Positions 1 to 6,559 of a DNA stretch of 7,943 nucleotides are shown piece after piece. This DNA comes from JANYJJ01 sp038241115. Its GTDB lineage: Bacteria > Pseudomonadota > Gammaproteobacteria > Burkholderiales > Burkholderiaceae_C. The position numbers and the translations under genes were made by a program. Each line of letters opens with the position of its first letter. Within the stretch, counting starts at the first letter, position 1. The notes under the pieces are model-generated. The model did not search any database. It saw nothing but the letters and a program-made list of their open reading frames with translations, and was not told where the DNA came from. The stretch is from NCBI GenBank assembly GCA_038241115.1, contig JBBRGA010000153.1, positions 1 through 7,943 on the forward strand, read 5' to 3'.

Positions 1-1285
1 CTTTCATGCGACTCACGTAGTCGGTGAGCGACACGCCTTCGTCGGCATGCGTGCTGGCAAAGCGCAGCAGCTTGGTCAGGCGCTCGGCGTTGGCATGATC
101 GTCGCCGATGCCTTCTTTGAGCACCGCACCAAAGTCTTTCCAAAACGACGCGTACTTGGCGCGCTCGGCCGCGTCTTCGCTGTCGGCCAAGGCCTCCAAC
201 ATGCCGAGCACGCGCTTGGTCGAACCTTCACGAATGGCTTTGACGTCGCGACTTTCTTGCAGCAATTCGCGGCTCACGTTCAGCGGCAAATCGGCGCTGT
301 CGATGACGCCTTTGACAAAACGCAAATACACCGGCAGCAAGGCTTCGGCGTCGTCCATGATGAAGACGCGCTTGACATACAACTTGACGCCGCCGCGCTT
401 GTCGCGGTTCCACAAATCAAACGGCGCCTTGGCCGGCACGTACAGAAGTTGGGTGTACTCGCTGCGGCCTTCCACACGGTTGTGGGTGTAGGCCAGCGGG
501 GCCTCGGAATCAAAACTGATTTGTTTGTAGAACTCGGTGTACTGCTCGGGCGTGATGTCGCTCTTGCTGCGCGTCCACAGGGCTGCCGCTTTGTTCACCG
601 GCGTCCATTCGTCGCGCATGACCTGCTTTTGCGCCTCGGCGTCCCACTCTTCCTTTTGCATCAGGATGGGCAGCGAAATGTGGTCGGAGTATTTGCCGAT
701 GACGGCCTTCAGCTTCCAGCCGTTTAAGAACTCTTCTTCGCCTTCGCGCAGGTGCAGCACGATGGTGGTGCCGCGTGTGGCGCGGCTGATGTTTTCAACC
801 TCAAAGTCACCGGTGCCGGCCGAGCTCCAGCGCACGCCGTCTTCAGCAGGCAACCCGGCGCGACGCGACTCCACGGTGATGCGGTCGGCCACGATGAAGC
901 CGCTGTAAAACCCCACGCCAAATTGGCCGATGAGCTGGGCGTCTCTTTTCTGCTCGCCCTCTAACGTGGCCATGAATTCACGCGTGCCGCTTTTGGCGAT
1001 GGTGCCCAAGTTGGCCACCGCTTCATCGAGCGACATGCCGATGCCGTTGTCGGCAATGGTGATGGTTTTGGCCTCGAGGTCAAAGCTCACGCGCACGTCT
1101 AAATTGGGGGCGTCCTCATACAAGGCCGCGTTGTTGATTGCCTCGAACCGCAGCTTGTCGCAGGCGTCCGATGCGTTGGACACCAGTTCGCGCAAAAAGA
1201 TCTCTTTGTTCGAGTACAGAGAGTGAGTGACGAGGTGCAGGATTTGTTGCACTTCGGCTTGAAAGGAACGTGTTTGCTTTTCCAT
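1..1285 (-). CDS. htpG: Chaperone HtpG (Hsp90 family), 3'-truncated by window edge
   Basis: ATP-dependent Hsp90-type cytosolic chaperone that remodels client proteins, typically with DnaK. The visible 428 codons cover the N-terminal GHKL ATPase domain and most of the middle domain; roughly the last 200 residues of a normal protein of about 630-650 aa lie beyond the left edge. The start reads MEKQTRSFQAEVQQIL, typical of the family. Visible motifs are RELVSNASDACDKLRF near 32-47 (with the ATP-hydrolysis Glu33 and Asn37), DNGIGM at 79-84, GQFGVGFYSGF at 120-130 and RGTTIVLHL near 171-179; the middle domain carries PLNVSRE. There is no stop codon or frameshift in the visible part. The ATG at 1285 is fixed by the conserved N-terminus, but I see no Shine-Dalgarno match in the A-rich leader just before it, nor a convincing heat-shock (sigma-32) promoter in the 76-bp gap upstream. 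The preceding same-strand gene encodes a solute-binding protein with no obvious functional link. Confidence 0.97.
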   Translation of the reverse strand, partial: MEKQTRSFQAEVQQILHLVTHSLYSNKEIFLRELVSNASDACDKLRFEAINNAALYEDAPNLDVRVSFDLEAKTITIADNGIGMSLDEAVANLGTIAKSGTREFMATLEGEQKRDAQLIGQFGVGFYSGFIVADRITVESRRAGLPAEDGVRWSSAGTGDFEVENISRATRGTTIVLHLREGEEEFLNGWKLKAVIGKYSDHISLPILMQKEEWDAEAQKQVMRDEWTPVNKAAALWTRSKSDITPEQYTEFYKQISFDSEAPLAYTHNRVEGRSEYTQLLYVPAKAPFDLWNRDKRGGVKLYVKRVFIMDDAEALLPVYLRFVKGVIDSADLPLNVSRELLQESRDVKAIREGSTKRVLGMLEALADSEDAAERAKYASFWKDFGAVLKEGIGDDHANAERLTKLLRFASTHADEGVSLTDYVSRMK

Positions 1286-1330
1286 GATGTTTGAGTTTTT
1301 TGGTGTTGAAAATGAAAATGAATCTGTGAG

Positions 1331-1348
1331 TCCAGCGGGCAGCTTGGA
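1331..1348 (-). terminator. Weak hairpin between the solute-binding protein gene and htpG
   Basis: On the minus strand TCCAAGC-TGCCC-GCTGGA can fold into a 6-bp stem with one bulged A and a 5-nt loop, starting 13 bp after the solute-binding protein stop codon. Downstream comes a loosely T-rich stretch (ATTCATTTTCATTTT) about 7 nt later rather than an immediate U tract. It could be a poor intrinsic terminator or mean nothing. Confidence 0.2.
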
Positions 1349-1361
1349 TGAGCCGTGCGCC

Positions 1362-2396
1362 CTAGCGCGGCAATGAATTGACTTCTTTTTCCCAGCGCTC
1401 GATCAGGCGCTTGCGCTCCGTGGCGCGGCCGTACTTTTGAAAATCGTATTTGACCAGCCGCACCTCCAGCATGCTCGGAATGCGCGCATCGGGCGTGAAA
1501 GTTTTGTTGGCCGGGGACTGCAATGAGTTGGCTTTGGCGCCAATGCTCTGGCCGGCCGGACTCATCAACCAGTCGTAGTAATTCTTGGCCGCTTCTTTGT
1601 TGCGCGCACCTTTGACCAGGGCAATGCCGCCCACCTCGTAGCTGGTGCCTTCGCAGGGTGCAGCGCTTTTGACCATGGTGAAGCCTTGTTGACGTTCGTT
1701 CTCGAAGCCAAAGATAAAACTCACGCCGATGCCGACTTCGCCCTTGGCCACGCTTTTGGCCTGCGCCGTGCCGCTGCGTGTGTACTGCGTGACGTTGCGG
1801 TGCAGTTTTTTCATGTACTCGTACGCCGCGTCTTCGCCCATCAATTGCACCAGACCCGCGAGGATGGTGTATGCCGTGCCGCTGGAGCCGGGGTGCGATG
1901 TTTCGATCTCGCCTTTGTACTTGGCGTCCGTCAAATCGGCCCAGCATTTGGGCGCGGGCAGCTTGCGTTTTTTCAGCACCTCTTCGTTCCAGCCAAAGCC
2001 GATGGCGCTGGTGTAGAAGCCGCCGACCATGTTGTCGGTCATGGCGTACTGGCGCACCGCCCAGCCGTGCAGATCGTTGATGTACGTCGGGCGGTAGGCG
2101 TCAAGCAAACCCAAATCGGCGGCTTGAAAAAATGGGTCACCGGTGCCGCCCCACCACAGGTCGGTTTTGGGGTTGGCGCTTTCAGCACGCAACTGCGCCA
2201 GCGCCTCGCCGGTGGCCTTGCGCACTTGCAACACCTTCACGCCGGTCTGCGCTTGATATTCCTTCGCGGCCAGCTCGCACCAGGCTTGATCTGTGGAGCA
2301 CAAGACGTTGACTTGCTGGGCTTGCGCTTGTGCAGGGACGACCCAACCTGTCAGCGCAAACGCTACAAGCCAGTTTGCAAGAAATGGGGTTTTCAT
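1362..2396 (-). CDS. Secreted ABC-transporter solute-binding protein (family 1 / SBP_bac_6-like)
   Basis: Periplasmic binding protein of 344 aa that would deliver a small ligand to an ABC importer. The N-terminus MKTPFLANWLVAFALTGWVV followed by PAQAQA is a clear Sec signal peptide, with cleavage likely after Ala24 or Ala26. The mature part has the class II binding-protein pattern: VNVLCSTDQAWCELAAKEYQ near 29-48, DLWWGGTGDPFFQAADLGLL at 79-98, HPGSSGTAYTILAGL at 168-182 (ligand-loop region), GEVGIGVSFIFGFEN around 219-233, and AAKNYYDWLMSPAGQ near the C-terminus. This resembles the ferric-iron/aminoethylphosphonate-type subgroup, but the ligand cannot be assigned from sequence. Four cysteines in the mature part (33, 40, 151, 248) could form disulfides in the periplasm. 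The start at 2396 was chosen because it puts the signal peptide at residue 1; a longer in-frame reading to 2603 would bury it behind 69 residues and overlap the upstream gene. No permease or ATPase gene is in the window, so it appears as an orphan or the end of a split locus. Confidence 0.9.
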   Translation of the reverse strand: MKTPFLANWLVAFALTGWVVPAQAQAQQVNVLCSTDQAWCELAAKEYQAQTGVKVLQVRKATGEALAQLRAESANPKTDLWWGGTGDPFFQAADLGLLDAYRPTYINDLHGWAVRQYAMTDNMVGGFYTSAIGFGWNEEVLKKRKLPAPKCWADLTDAKYKGEIETSHPGSSGTAYTILAGLVQLMGEDAAYEYMKKLHRNVTQYTRSGTAQAKSVAKGEVGIGVSFIFGFENERQQGFTMVKSAAPCEGTSYEVGGIALVKGARNKEAAKNYYDWLMSPAGQSIGAKANSLQSPANKTFTPDARIPSMLEVRLVKYDFQKYGRATERKRLIERWEKEVNSLPR

Positions 2397-2443
2397 GACG
2401 GGCTTTCGCTGGAGGCGGGCCGCGATTATCGAGGCCAACCAGG

Positions 2444-3589
2444 TCATGCCGCCACCAACCGCAGGTGCGTGATTTCGCTCGGCGCGCCCAGACGTTTGGG
2501 CGGTCCCCAATAGCCGGTGCCGCGGCTGGTGTAGACCCACAGCGTTTTCCAGCGGTGCAGCCCGGCGGTGAAGGGTTGCTGCAGGCGCACGAAGTGATTC
2601 CACGGCCAGAACTGTCCGCCGTGGGTGTGGCCTGACAACTGCAAATCGAACCCTGCTTTTTCAGCGGCATCAGCGCTGCGCGGCTGGTGTGCCAACAACA
2701 CGCGCACGGCCGCCGCGGGCGGCGCACCCAGCAATGCAGCCGCCGGGTCGCTGCGGTGCTGCGCATCAAAGTGGTGTGCGCCGTGGTCAGCCACGCCGGC
2801 CACCAACAGTGCAGCCGTGCCGTGCTGCAGCACCACGTGTTGGTTCATCAGCACCGTCAGCCCCAAGCGGCGCAATTCGACAATCCAGGCGTGCGCGCCG
2901 CTGTAATACTCATGGTTGCCCGTGACAAAGTAGGTGCCGTGTTTGGACGACAAATCGGCCAGCGGTGCCACGTGCCGGGCCAAGTCGGCCACGCTGCCGT
3001 CTACCAAATCGCCGGTCACCGCGACCATATCGGCTTGCAGGCGGTTGACCGAGCGCACGATGGCCCTCACGTAGCCGTGTTTGATGGTGGGGCCGACGTG
3101 GATGTCGCTGATTTGCGCAATGCGAAAACCGTGCAGCGCGGCGGGCAAGTTGGCAATGGGCACGTCTACCGCCACCACGGCCGCGCTGCGACGGGCATTC
3201 CAAAAGCCCCACAAGGTGACGCTGGCGCTGCCCACGACCACGGCCATCCCGGTCCAGACGGTGACCGCCAAAATGTCGGTTGATTCAGGCCAGCCCGCGT
3301 ACACCGCCCAGTTCACCAGCAGCACCAACTCGCGCAGCACGGTCAATACCCACAGCGAAGAGAACCATCCCATGCTGAGTGCGCCGGCCCACGCCAGCGC
3401 GTCTGACGCGGCGTGCGACAACTTGAACGTCCGCAGGCGACGCGCCATGAAGCCCAGCGGCATCAGCACCACGCTGGCCAGCAGCGCTGCCAGCAACAAC
3501 CACTGCGCGGCTGGCCATGCGGCCAGCGCGGGCCACAACCGAGAGGCGACATAGCTGTGCGCCGCTATCAAGACAAAGATGATGGGCAT
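2444..3589 (-). CDS. Membrane-anchored calcineurin-like metallophosphoesterase
   Basis: Predicted 381-aa phosphoesterase with an N-terminal membrane region (hydrophobic stretches at about 1-18, 28-48, 64-92 and 106-128) and a C-terminal binuclear-metal phosphoesterase domain from about residue 153. The family motifs are complete: SDIHVG at 161-166 (Asp162, His164), GDLVD at 193-197 (Asp194), GNHEYY at 224-229 (Asn225, His226), His301 in LLAHQP, and GHTHGGQ at 320-326 (His321, His323). This architecture matches the YkuE/YaeI-like group of membrane-associated phosphodiesterases; the substrate is unknown, with lipid or nucleotide phosphoesters as possibilities only. The catalytic domain should face one side of the inner membrane, but topology is not resolved. 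I chose the ATG at 3589 (MPIIFVLIAAHSYV) because it opens directly on a hydrophobic segment; an AGGA lies 13 nt upstream, rather far. An alternative in-frame start at 3649 would add 20 polar residues. The gene ends 47 bp before the solute-binding protein gene and could share its transcript. Confidence 0.9.
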   Translation of the reverse strand: MPIIFVLIAAHSYVASRLWPALAAWPAAQWLLLAALLASVVLMPLGFMARRLRTFKLSHAASDALAWAGALSMGWFSSLWVLTVLRELVLLVNWAVYAGWPESTDILAVTVWTGMAVVVGSASVTLWGFWNARRSAAVVAVDVPIANLPAALHGFRIAQISDIHVGPTIKHGYVRAIVRSVNRLQADMVAVTGDLVDGSVADLARHVAPLADLSSKHGTYFVTGNHEYYSGAHAWIVELRRLGLTVLMNQHVVLQHGTAALLVAGVADHGAHHFDAQHRSDPAAALLGAPPAAAVRVLLAHQPRSADAAEKAGFDLQLSGHTHGGQFWPWNHFVRLQQPFTAGLHRWKTLWVYTSRGTGYWGPPKRLGAPSEITHLRLVAA

Positions 3590-3834
3590 TGGATGGCAAA
3601 TTTCCTGCAAGAAGACATGGCATGTGAGTCCAGCACTCTTGCACTTCAAGCCCCAGCCCTTTAAACCTCATGCTTCAAACCTCATGCTTTGACGTCGTCC
3701 ACTGTCGCCGTTCACAGAGGCAGTCCCCAGCCGTCTAGCCGTCCCCAAAGTGGCAGACCTGACCGTAGCGTCGCCGCTAAAGTCGTCGAAATACCAAATT
3801 AAGCCATCACAACCAGCCCGGAACGAGCAGCACC
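3590..3834. other. Divergent intergenic region, 245 bp
   Basis: Separates the minus-strand phosphoesterase gene from the plus-strand HAD gene and so must hold promoters for both, unless the alternative start at 3649 is used. I found no convincing -35/-10 pair on either strand; a TTGACG at 3689 has no good -10 partner. It does contain a 14-bp tandem repeat (3663-3690) and two copies of CCCCAGCC (3651-3658 and 3725-3732). Confidence 0.6.
3663..3690. repeat. 14-bp tandem direct repeat, two copies
   Basis: AAACCTCATGCTTC at 3663-3676 is followed directly by AAACCTCATGCTTT at 3677-3690; 13 of 14 bases agree. It lies upstream of both divergent genes (73 bp from the phosphoesterase start, 144 bp from the HAD start). 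It may be simple slippage or a pair of protein-binding half-sites; nothing decides between these. Confidence 0.7.
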
Positions 3835-4434
3835 GTGACCAGACCCCTCATAGCCCTTGACGCCGACGGCGTGCTGCTTGATTTCAACCGCGCTTACGGA
3901 ACGGCCTGGCAACGCGCTTTCGGAGCCCACCCGCGCGAGCGCGACCCGATGGCGTATTGGCCGATGGACCGTTGGGATGTGGGTCGCTTGGACGCCGTGG
4001 GACGCGACCACTTCCGCGCCCACTTCGACGAGCTGTTTTGGTCCACCCTGCATCCCGAGCCAGGCGCGCTGGACGCCTGCCACCGCCTGGTGGATGCGGG
4101 CTTCGATTTGGTGTGTGTGTCGGCGCTCGACCTGGAATTCGAAGCCGCGCGGTTGCGCAACTTGCAAGACCACGGCTTCCCGATTCAGCGCGTCATCGCC
4201 ACCGGCAACGCCGAAGGACCTCGCAGCCCCAAGGCCGACGCCATTGCGCGGTTGCGCCCCAGCGCTTTCGTGGACGACTACCTGCCCTACTTGCGCGGCC
4301 TGCCTTCTGAGGTGCACACCGCCTTGGTGCTGCGCGCGCCCAACGGCAGCCCGAACAGCGGCGACGACATGCACCTTGCGCACTCCACACACCAAGACCT
4401 CGCCGCGTTTGCGACGGCCTGGTTGGCACGCTAA
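3835..4434 (+). CDS. HAD-superfamily hydrolase
   Basis: Cytosolic phosphatase-like protein of 199 aa. All four HAD motifs are visible: motif I LDADGVLLD with nucleophile Asp9 and acid/base Asp11; motif II Ser96 in LVCVSALD; motif III Lys133 in the SPKADAIARL segment; motif IV the acidic pair Asp147-Asp148 in AFVDDYLPYL. The hydrophobic core stretches before motifs I, II and IV fit the Rossmannoid fold, and residues of about 20-75 form the likely helical cap. The PEPGALDACHRLVDAG stretch resembles the 5'-nucleotidase-like and phosphoglycolate-like branches, but no substrate can be assigned. The start is a GTG, because motif I begins only 8 residues in and the first internal ATG would remove it; a GGAACGAG stretch about 8-15 nt upstream is at best a weak ribosome site. 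The nitronate monooxygenase gene follows on the same strand after 60 bp. Confidence 0.87.
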   Translation: MTRPLIALDADGVLLDFNRAYGTAWQRAFGAHPRERDPMAYWPMDRWDVGRLDAVGRDHFRAHFDELFWSTLHPEPGALDACHRLVDAGFDLVCVSALDLEFEAARLRNLQDHGFPIQRVIATGNAEGPRSPKADAIARLRPSAFVDDYLPYLRGLPSEVHTALVLRAPNGSPNSGDDMHLAHSTHQDLAAFATAWLAR

Positions 4435-4494
4435 GACCTTAGCCCCCAGCCGTTAGCCCTCTGACCGAAGCCCTCGAAAAAAGTCCAACACCTC

Positions 4495-5430
4495 ATGAAC
4501 AGAGTCCTGCTGCACACCGGTGCCAAATTTCCCATCGTGCAAGCGCCCATGGGCTGGATCGCACGCTCGCAATTGGCCTCGGCCGTGTCGCGCGCGGGAG
4601 GCTTGGGTGTGATCGAAACCTCGTCCGGTGAAACTGAAAACTGCCAGCGCGAGATCACCACCATGAGCGCGTTGGGCTTGCCCTTCGGCGTGAACCTGCC
4701 GATCCGCTTTTTACAAGACGACGCGATGCTGAAGTTCGTGTGCGCCAGCGGCGTCAAGTTCGTGACCACCTCAGCCGGCAGCCCGGCCAAATTCATCGCA
4801 CCGCTCAAAGGCGCAGGAATCACCGTTTACCACGCGGTACCCACGGTGGACACCGCGCTGAAGTGCGTCGATGCAGGCATAGACGGCTTGGTGGTGGAAG
4901 GCGCCGAAGGCGGTGGCTTTAAAAACCCGGAAGAGGTTTCGACTTTGGTATTGCTGCAGGCCATACGCGCCAAAGTGAATGTGCCGATGATTGCGGCCGG
5001 TGGCATCTGCGATGGGCGCGGCATGGCCGCCGCCTTTGCGCTGGGCGCCGAGGCCATCCAAATGGGCACGCGCTTTGTGAGCTGCTCCGAGAGCCCCGTG
5101 CACGCCAACTACAAGCAAGCCATCGTTGATGCCAAAGAAACCGGCACCTACGTGCTGAATAAAAAGGCCTCGCCCTGCATCCGCGCCTTGAAGTCGGAAC
5201 GCACCCGCGCCATTCACGACCAAGGTCTGATGCCTGTCGATGCGCTGAAAGGCATCTTGGGCGTCTACTTTGGCGGCGACATGGAAGCCGCACCGGCGCT
5301 GGCCGGGCAGTCGGCCGGACTCATCACTGAAGTGAAAACCGCGCAAGAAATCATCGAGCAAACAGTGGCCGAATTTTTTGCAATCACCCAAAAGTTGGGG
5401 GCCTTGGCAGCGGGGCGAAGTTTTGGGTAA
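4495..5430 (+). CDS. Nitronate monooxygenase / FabK-like FMN-dependent TIM-barrel flavoprotein
   Basis: Predicted 311-aa FMN enzyme of the nitronate monooxygenase (2-nitropropane dioxygenase) family, which oxidises alkyl nitronates or, in the FabK branch, reduces enoyl-ACP. Family signatures: PIVQAPMGWIA at 13-23, AGGLGVIETSSG at 34-45, PFGVNLPI at 63-70, the FMN-phosphate part VPMIAAGGICDGRGMAAAFA at 163-182, and GAEAIQMGTRFVSCSESPVH at 184-203. The motif that normally reads G-x-E-A-G-G-H-x-G, whose His is the catalytic base or a key active-site residue in characterised members, here reads GAEGGGFKN at 136-144, with Phe142 in the His position. The enzyme may therefore belong to a subfamily with other chemistry, and the nitronate name should be read as a family label. 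The ATG at 4495 is set by the conserved N-terminus; the ribosome site is weak. It may be co-transcribed with the HAD gene 60 bp upstream and converges with the reductase gene downstream. Confidence 0.88.
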   Translation: MNRVLLHTGAKFPIVQAPMGWIARSQLASAVSRAGGLGVIETSSGETENCQREITTMSALGLPFGVNLPIRFLQDDAMLKFVCASGVKFVTTSAGSPAKFIAPLKGAGITVYHAVPTVDTALKCVDAGIDGLVVEGAEGGGFKNPEEVSTLVLLQAIRAKVNVPMIAAGGICDGRGMAAAFALGAEAIQMGTRFVSCSESPVHANYKQAIVDAKETGTYVLNKKASPCIRALKSERTRAIHDQGLMPVDALKGILGVYFGGDMEAAPALAGQSAGLITEVKTAQEIIEQTVAEFFAITQKLGALAAGRSFG

Positions 5431-5460
5431 ACGTGTGTCAACGCAGGCCGCGTTGAACGT
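5431..5460. terminator. Hairpin in convergent intergenic region (first)
   Basis: Perfect 7-bp inverted repeat TCAACGC (5438-5444) and GCGTTGA (5450-5456) with 5-nt loop AGGCC; ACGT tetramers on both outer flanks could add pairs around a GTG bulge. It begins within 10 bp of the flavoprotein stop. There is no U tract on either strand, so it would be a non-canonical, possibly bidirectional terminator or only an mRNA 3'-end stabiliser. Confidence 0.4.
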
Positions 5461-5473
5461 GCAGGGCTCTGCG

Positions 5474-5493
5474 CCGCGATGAGACATTCGCGG
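5474..5493. terminator. Hairpin in convergent intergenic region (second)
   Basis: CCGCGATG (5474-5481) pairs with CATTCGCGG (5485-5493) over 8 bp with one bulged T and a 3-nt loop, or 6 bp with an 8-nt loop. It lies 20 bp past the stop of the minus-strand reductase gene. No T run follows on either strand. Its position between convergent genes suggests transcript-end processing or termination. Confidence 0.38.
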
Positions 5494-5513
5494 GATGCAC
5501 ACACCACCGTTTG

Positions 5514-6524
5514 TCAGTCCAAGGCCTGAACCTCGAGTCGCCCGTGTGCTTGGGTCAAGGTGTGCGAGAGCAACGCCGTGGCGCCGTAAATGGCGGAGAT
5601 CGTCGGCGTGGGCACGCCGGCGATGCGGCCCAACTCAATGACGCTACCGACCAAGGCGTTCAGCTCGAGCGCCCGCCCGTGTTCCACGTCTTGCAGCATC
5701 GATGTTTTGTGGGCGCCCACAGCTTCGGCACCTGCCATGCGCTGGTCGAGCGTGATTTTGAAGCTCACGCCCAGCGCCTGCGCCACCGCCTGGCCCTCCG
5801 CCATCATGTTCGCGGCCAGCTCGCGCGAGGCCGGGAAGCGGCAGATGTCTTGCAGCGTGGCGTGGGTCAACGCGCTCAGTGGGTTGAAGCACAAATTGCC
5901 CCACAACTTGACCCAGATCTCGGCGCGGATGTCTTTGGAAATGGGTGACTTGAAACCTGCCCGCATCATGGCCTGCGACAAGGCTTCGATGCGCGGACTG
6001 CGCGTGCCGTTCGGCTCGCCCAAAGTAAACCGGTTGCCTTCGATGATCTTCACCACGCCTGGCTCGACCAACTCGGCCGCCGGGTACACCACGCTGCCGA
6101 TGATGCGTTCGGGCTCGATGTGCTGGGCAATGAAGCCGCCAGGATCGACGCTTTCCAATTGACGGCCTTGATACGCACCGTCTAATTTTTCAAAGTACCA
6201 CCACGGCACGCCGTTGATCATCGTGACGACCATGGTGTCGGGACCAAACAGCGCCCGCAGGTCGGGCAGCACGTCTTTGACCTGGTGCGCCTTGAGCGTG
6301 AGCAGCACCGCGTCCTGCACCCCGGCATCCGCCATGTTTTGGACCGCGCGCACGTTGCTGGCATGCTGCTCGGTGCCGTCTTCCAACTGCAACCGAAAAC
6401 CACGGGCGTTGATGGCGGCAAGGTTTTTATTGCGCGCGATGAAGGTGATTTCTTCGCCCGCCAACGCCAGCTTGGCTCCTAAGTAACCGCCAATCGCACC
6501 GGCTCCGACGATGGCGATTTTCAT
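5514..6524 (-). CDS. 2-dehydropantoate 2-reductase (ketopantoate reductase) family protein
   Basis: NADPH-dependent 2-oxoacid reductase family; the archetype PanE reduces 2-dehydropantoate to pantoate for coenzyme A synthesis. The 336 residues begin with the dinucleotide-binding strand MKIAIVGAGAIGGYLGAKLA (GxGxxG at 7-12). LKAHQ near 78-81 and the NGVPWWYF stretch at 104-111 fit the N-terminal domain. The catalytic and substrate residues of the family are present: Lys206 and Asn210 in VKLWGN, and Glu288 in MLQDVEHGRALELNALVG (matching Lys176, Asn180 and Glu256 of E. coli PanE). It is about 30 residues longer than E. coli PanE. Genomes of this group often carry several paralogues, and its place behind a TctA-type permease suggests it may act on an imported oxoacid rather than in pantothenate synthesis, so no symbol is given. 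A GGTGA lies 6 nt before the ATG and matches the 3' part of the Shine-Dalgarno consensus. Its ATG overlaps the stop of a 12-codon mini-ORF (ATGA). Confidence 0.9.
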   Translation of the reverse strand: MKIAIVGAGAIGGYLGAKLALAGEEITFIARNKNLAAINARGFRLQLEDGTEQHASNVRAVQNMADAGVQDAVLLTLKAHQVKDVLPDLRALFGPDTMVVTMINGVPWWYFEKLDGAYQGRQLESVDPGGFIAQHIEPERIIGSVVYPAAELVEPGVVKIIEGNRFTLGEPNGTRSPRIEALSQAMMRAGFKSPISKDIRAEIWVKLWGNLCFNPLSALTHATLQDICRFPASRELAANMMAEGQAVAQALGVSFKITLDQRMAGAEAVGAHKTSMLQDVEHGRALELNALVGSVIELGRIAGVPTPTISAIYGATALLSHTLTQAHGRLEVQALD

Positions 6525-6559
6525 GATTGTTCACCGGCTCCGAAGATGGCGATTTTCAT
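6521..6559 (-). other. 12-codon leader-like mini-ORF MKIAIFGAGEQS before the reductase
   Basis: Starts with ATG at 6559 and ends with TGA at 6523-6521; the TGA overlaps the reductase ATG (6524-6522) as ATGA. Its first nine residues, MKIAIFGAG, copy the reductase N-terminus (MKIAIVGAG), so it arose from duplication of that start region. It may work only to carry ribosomes to the reductase start or compete with it. Translation is not shown. Confidence 0.35.

Noticed and set aside
1286..1361. Heat-shock (sigma-32) promoter or CIRCE element ahead of htpG
   Set aside because: Searched by eye in the 76-bp gap; no CTTGAA / CCCCAT-T pair and no long inverted repeat of CIRCE type was found.
1574..1600. 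Adjacent tyrosines (NYYDWLMSP) as a ferric-iron binding pair
   Set aside because: This stretch matches the generic C-terminal helix seen in many binding proteins, not the iron-ligand loop of FbpA, so it does not support iron as the ligand.
1686..2513. Plus-strand open frame of 275 codons antisense to the solute-binding protein gene
   Set aside because: It lies opposite a gene with a clear signal peptide and family motifs; its translation is low-complexity and resembles no family, as expected of GC-rich antisense frames.
2397..2603. Longer start for the solute-binding protein (69 extra residues)
   Set aside because: It would bury the signal peptide inside the protein and overlap the phosphoesterase 3' end by 160 bp; the start at 2396 is far better.
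2687..3283. Plus-strand 198-codon open frame opposite the phosphoesterase gene
   Set aside because: The minus strand carries all phosphoesterase metal motifs; the plus-strand translation (many His/Gln/Arg/Ala) is a shadow.
1325..3635. Shared 12-mer TGTGAGTCCAGC at about 1325 and 3623
   Set aside because: Flanks do not align beyond the 12 bases and no structure is shared; two copies in 8 kb are not enough to call a repeat family.
3799..4395. Minus-strand 198-codon open frame opposite the HAD gene, almost the same length
   Set aside because: The plus strand has all four HAD motifs in order; the reverse reading has none and is Val/Ala/Gly/His-rich shadow sequence.
4771..5502. Minus-strand 243-codon open frame opposite the flavoprotein gene
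   Set aside because: Overlaps a well-supported flavin enzyme on the plus strand and shows no recognisable domain.
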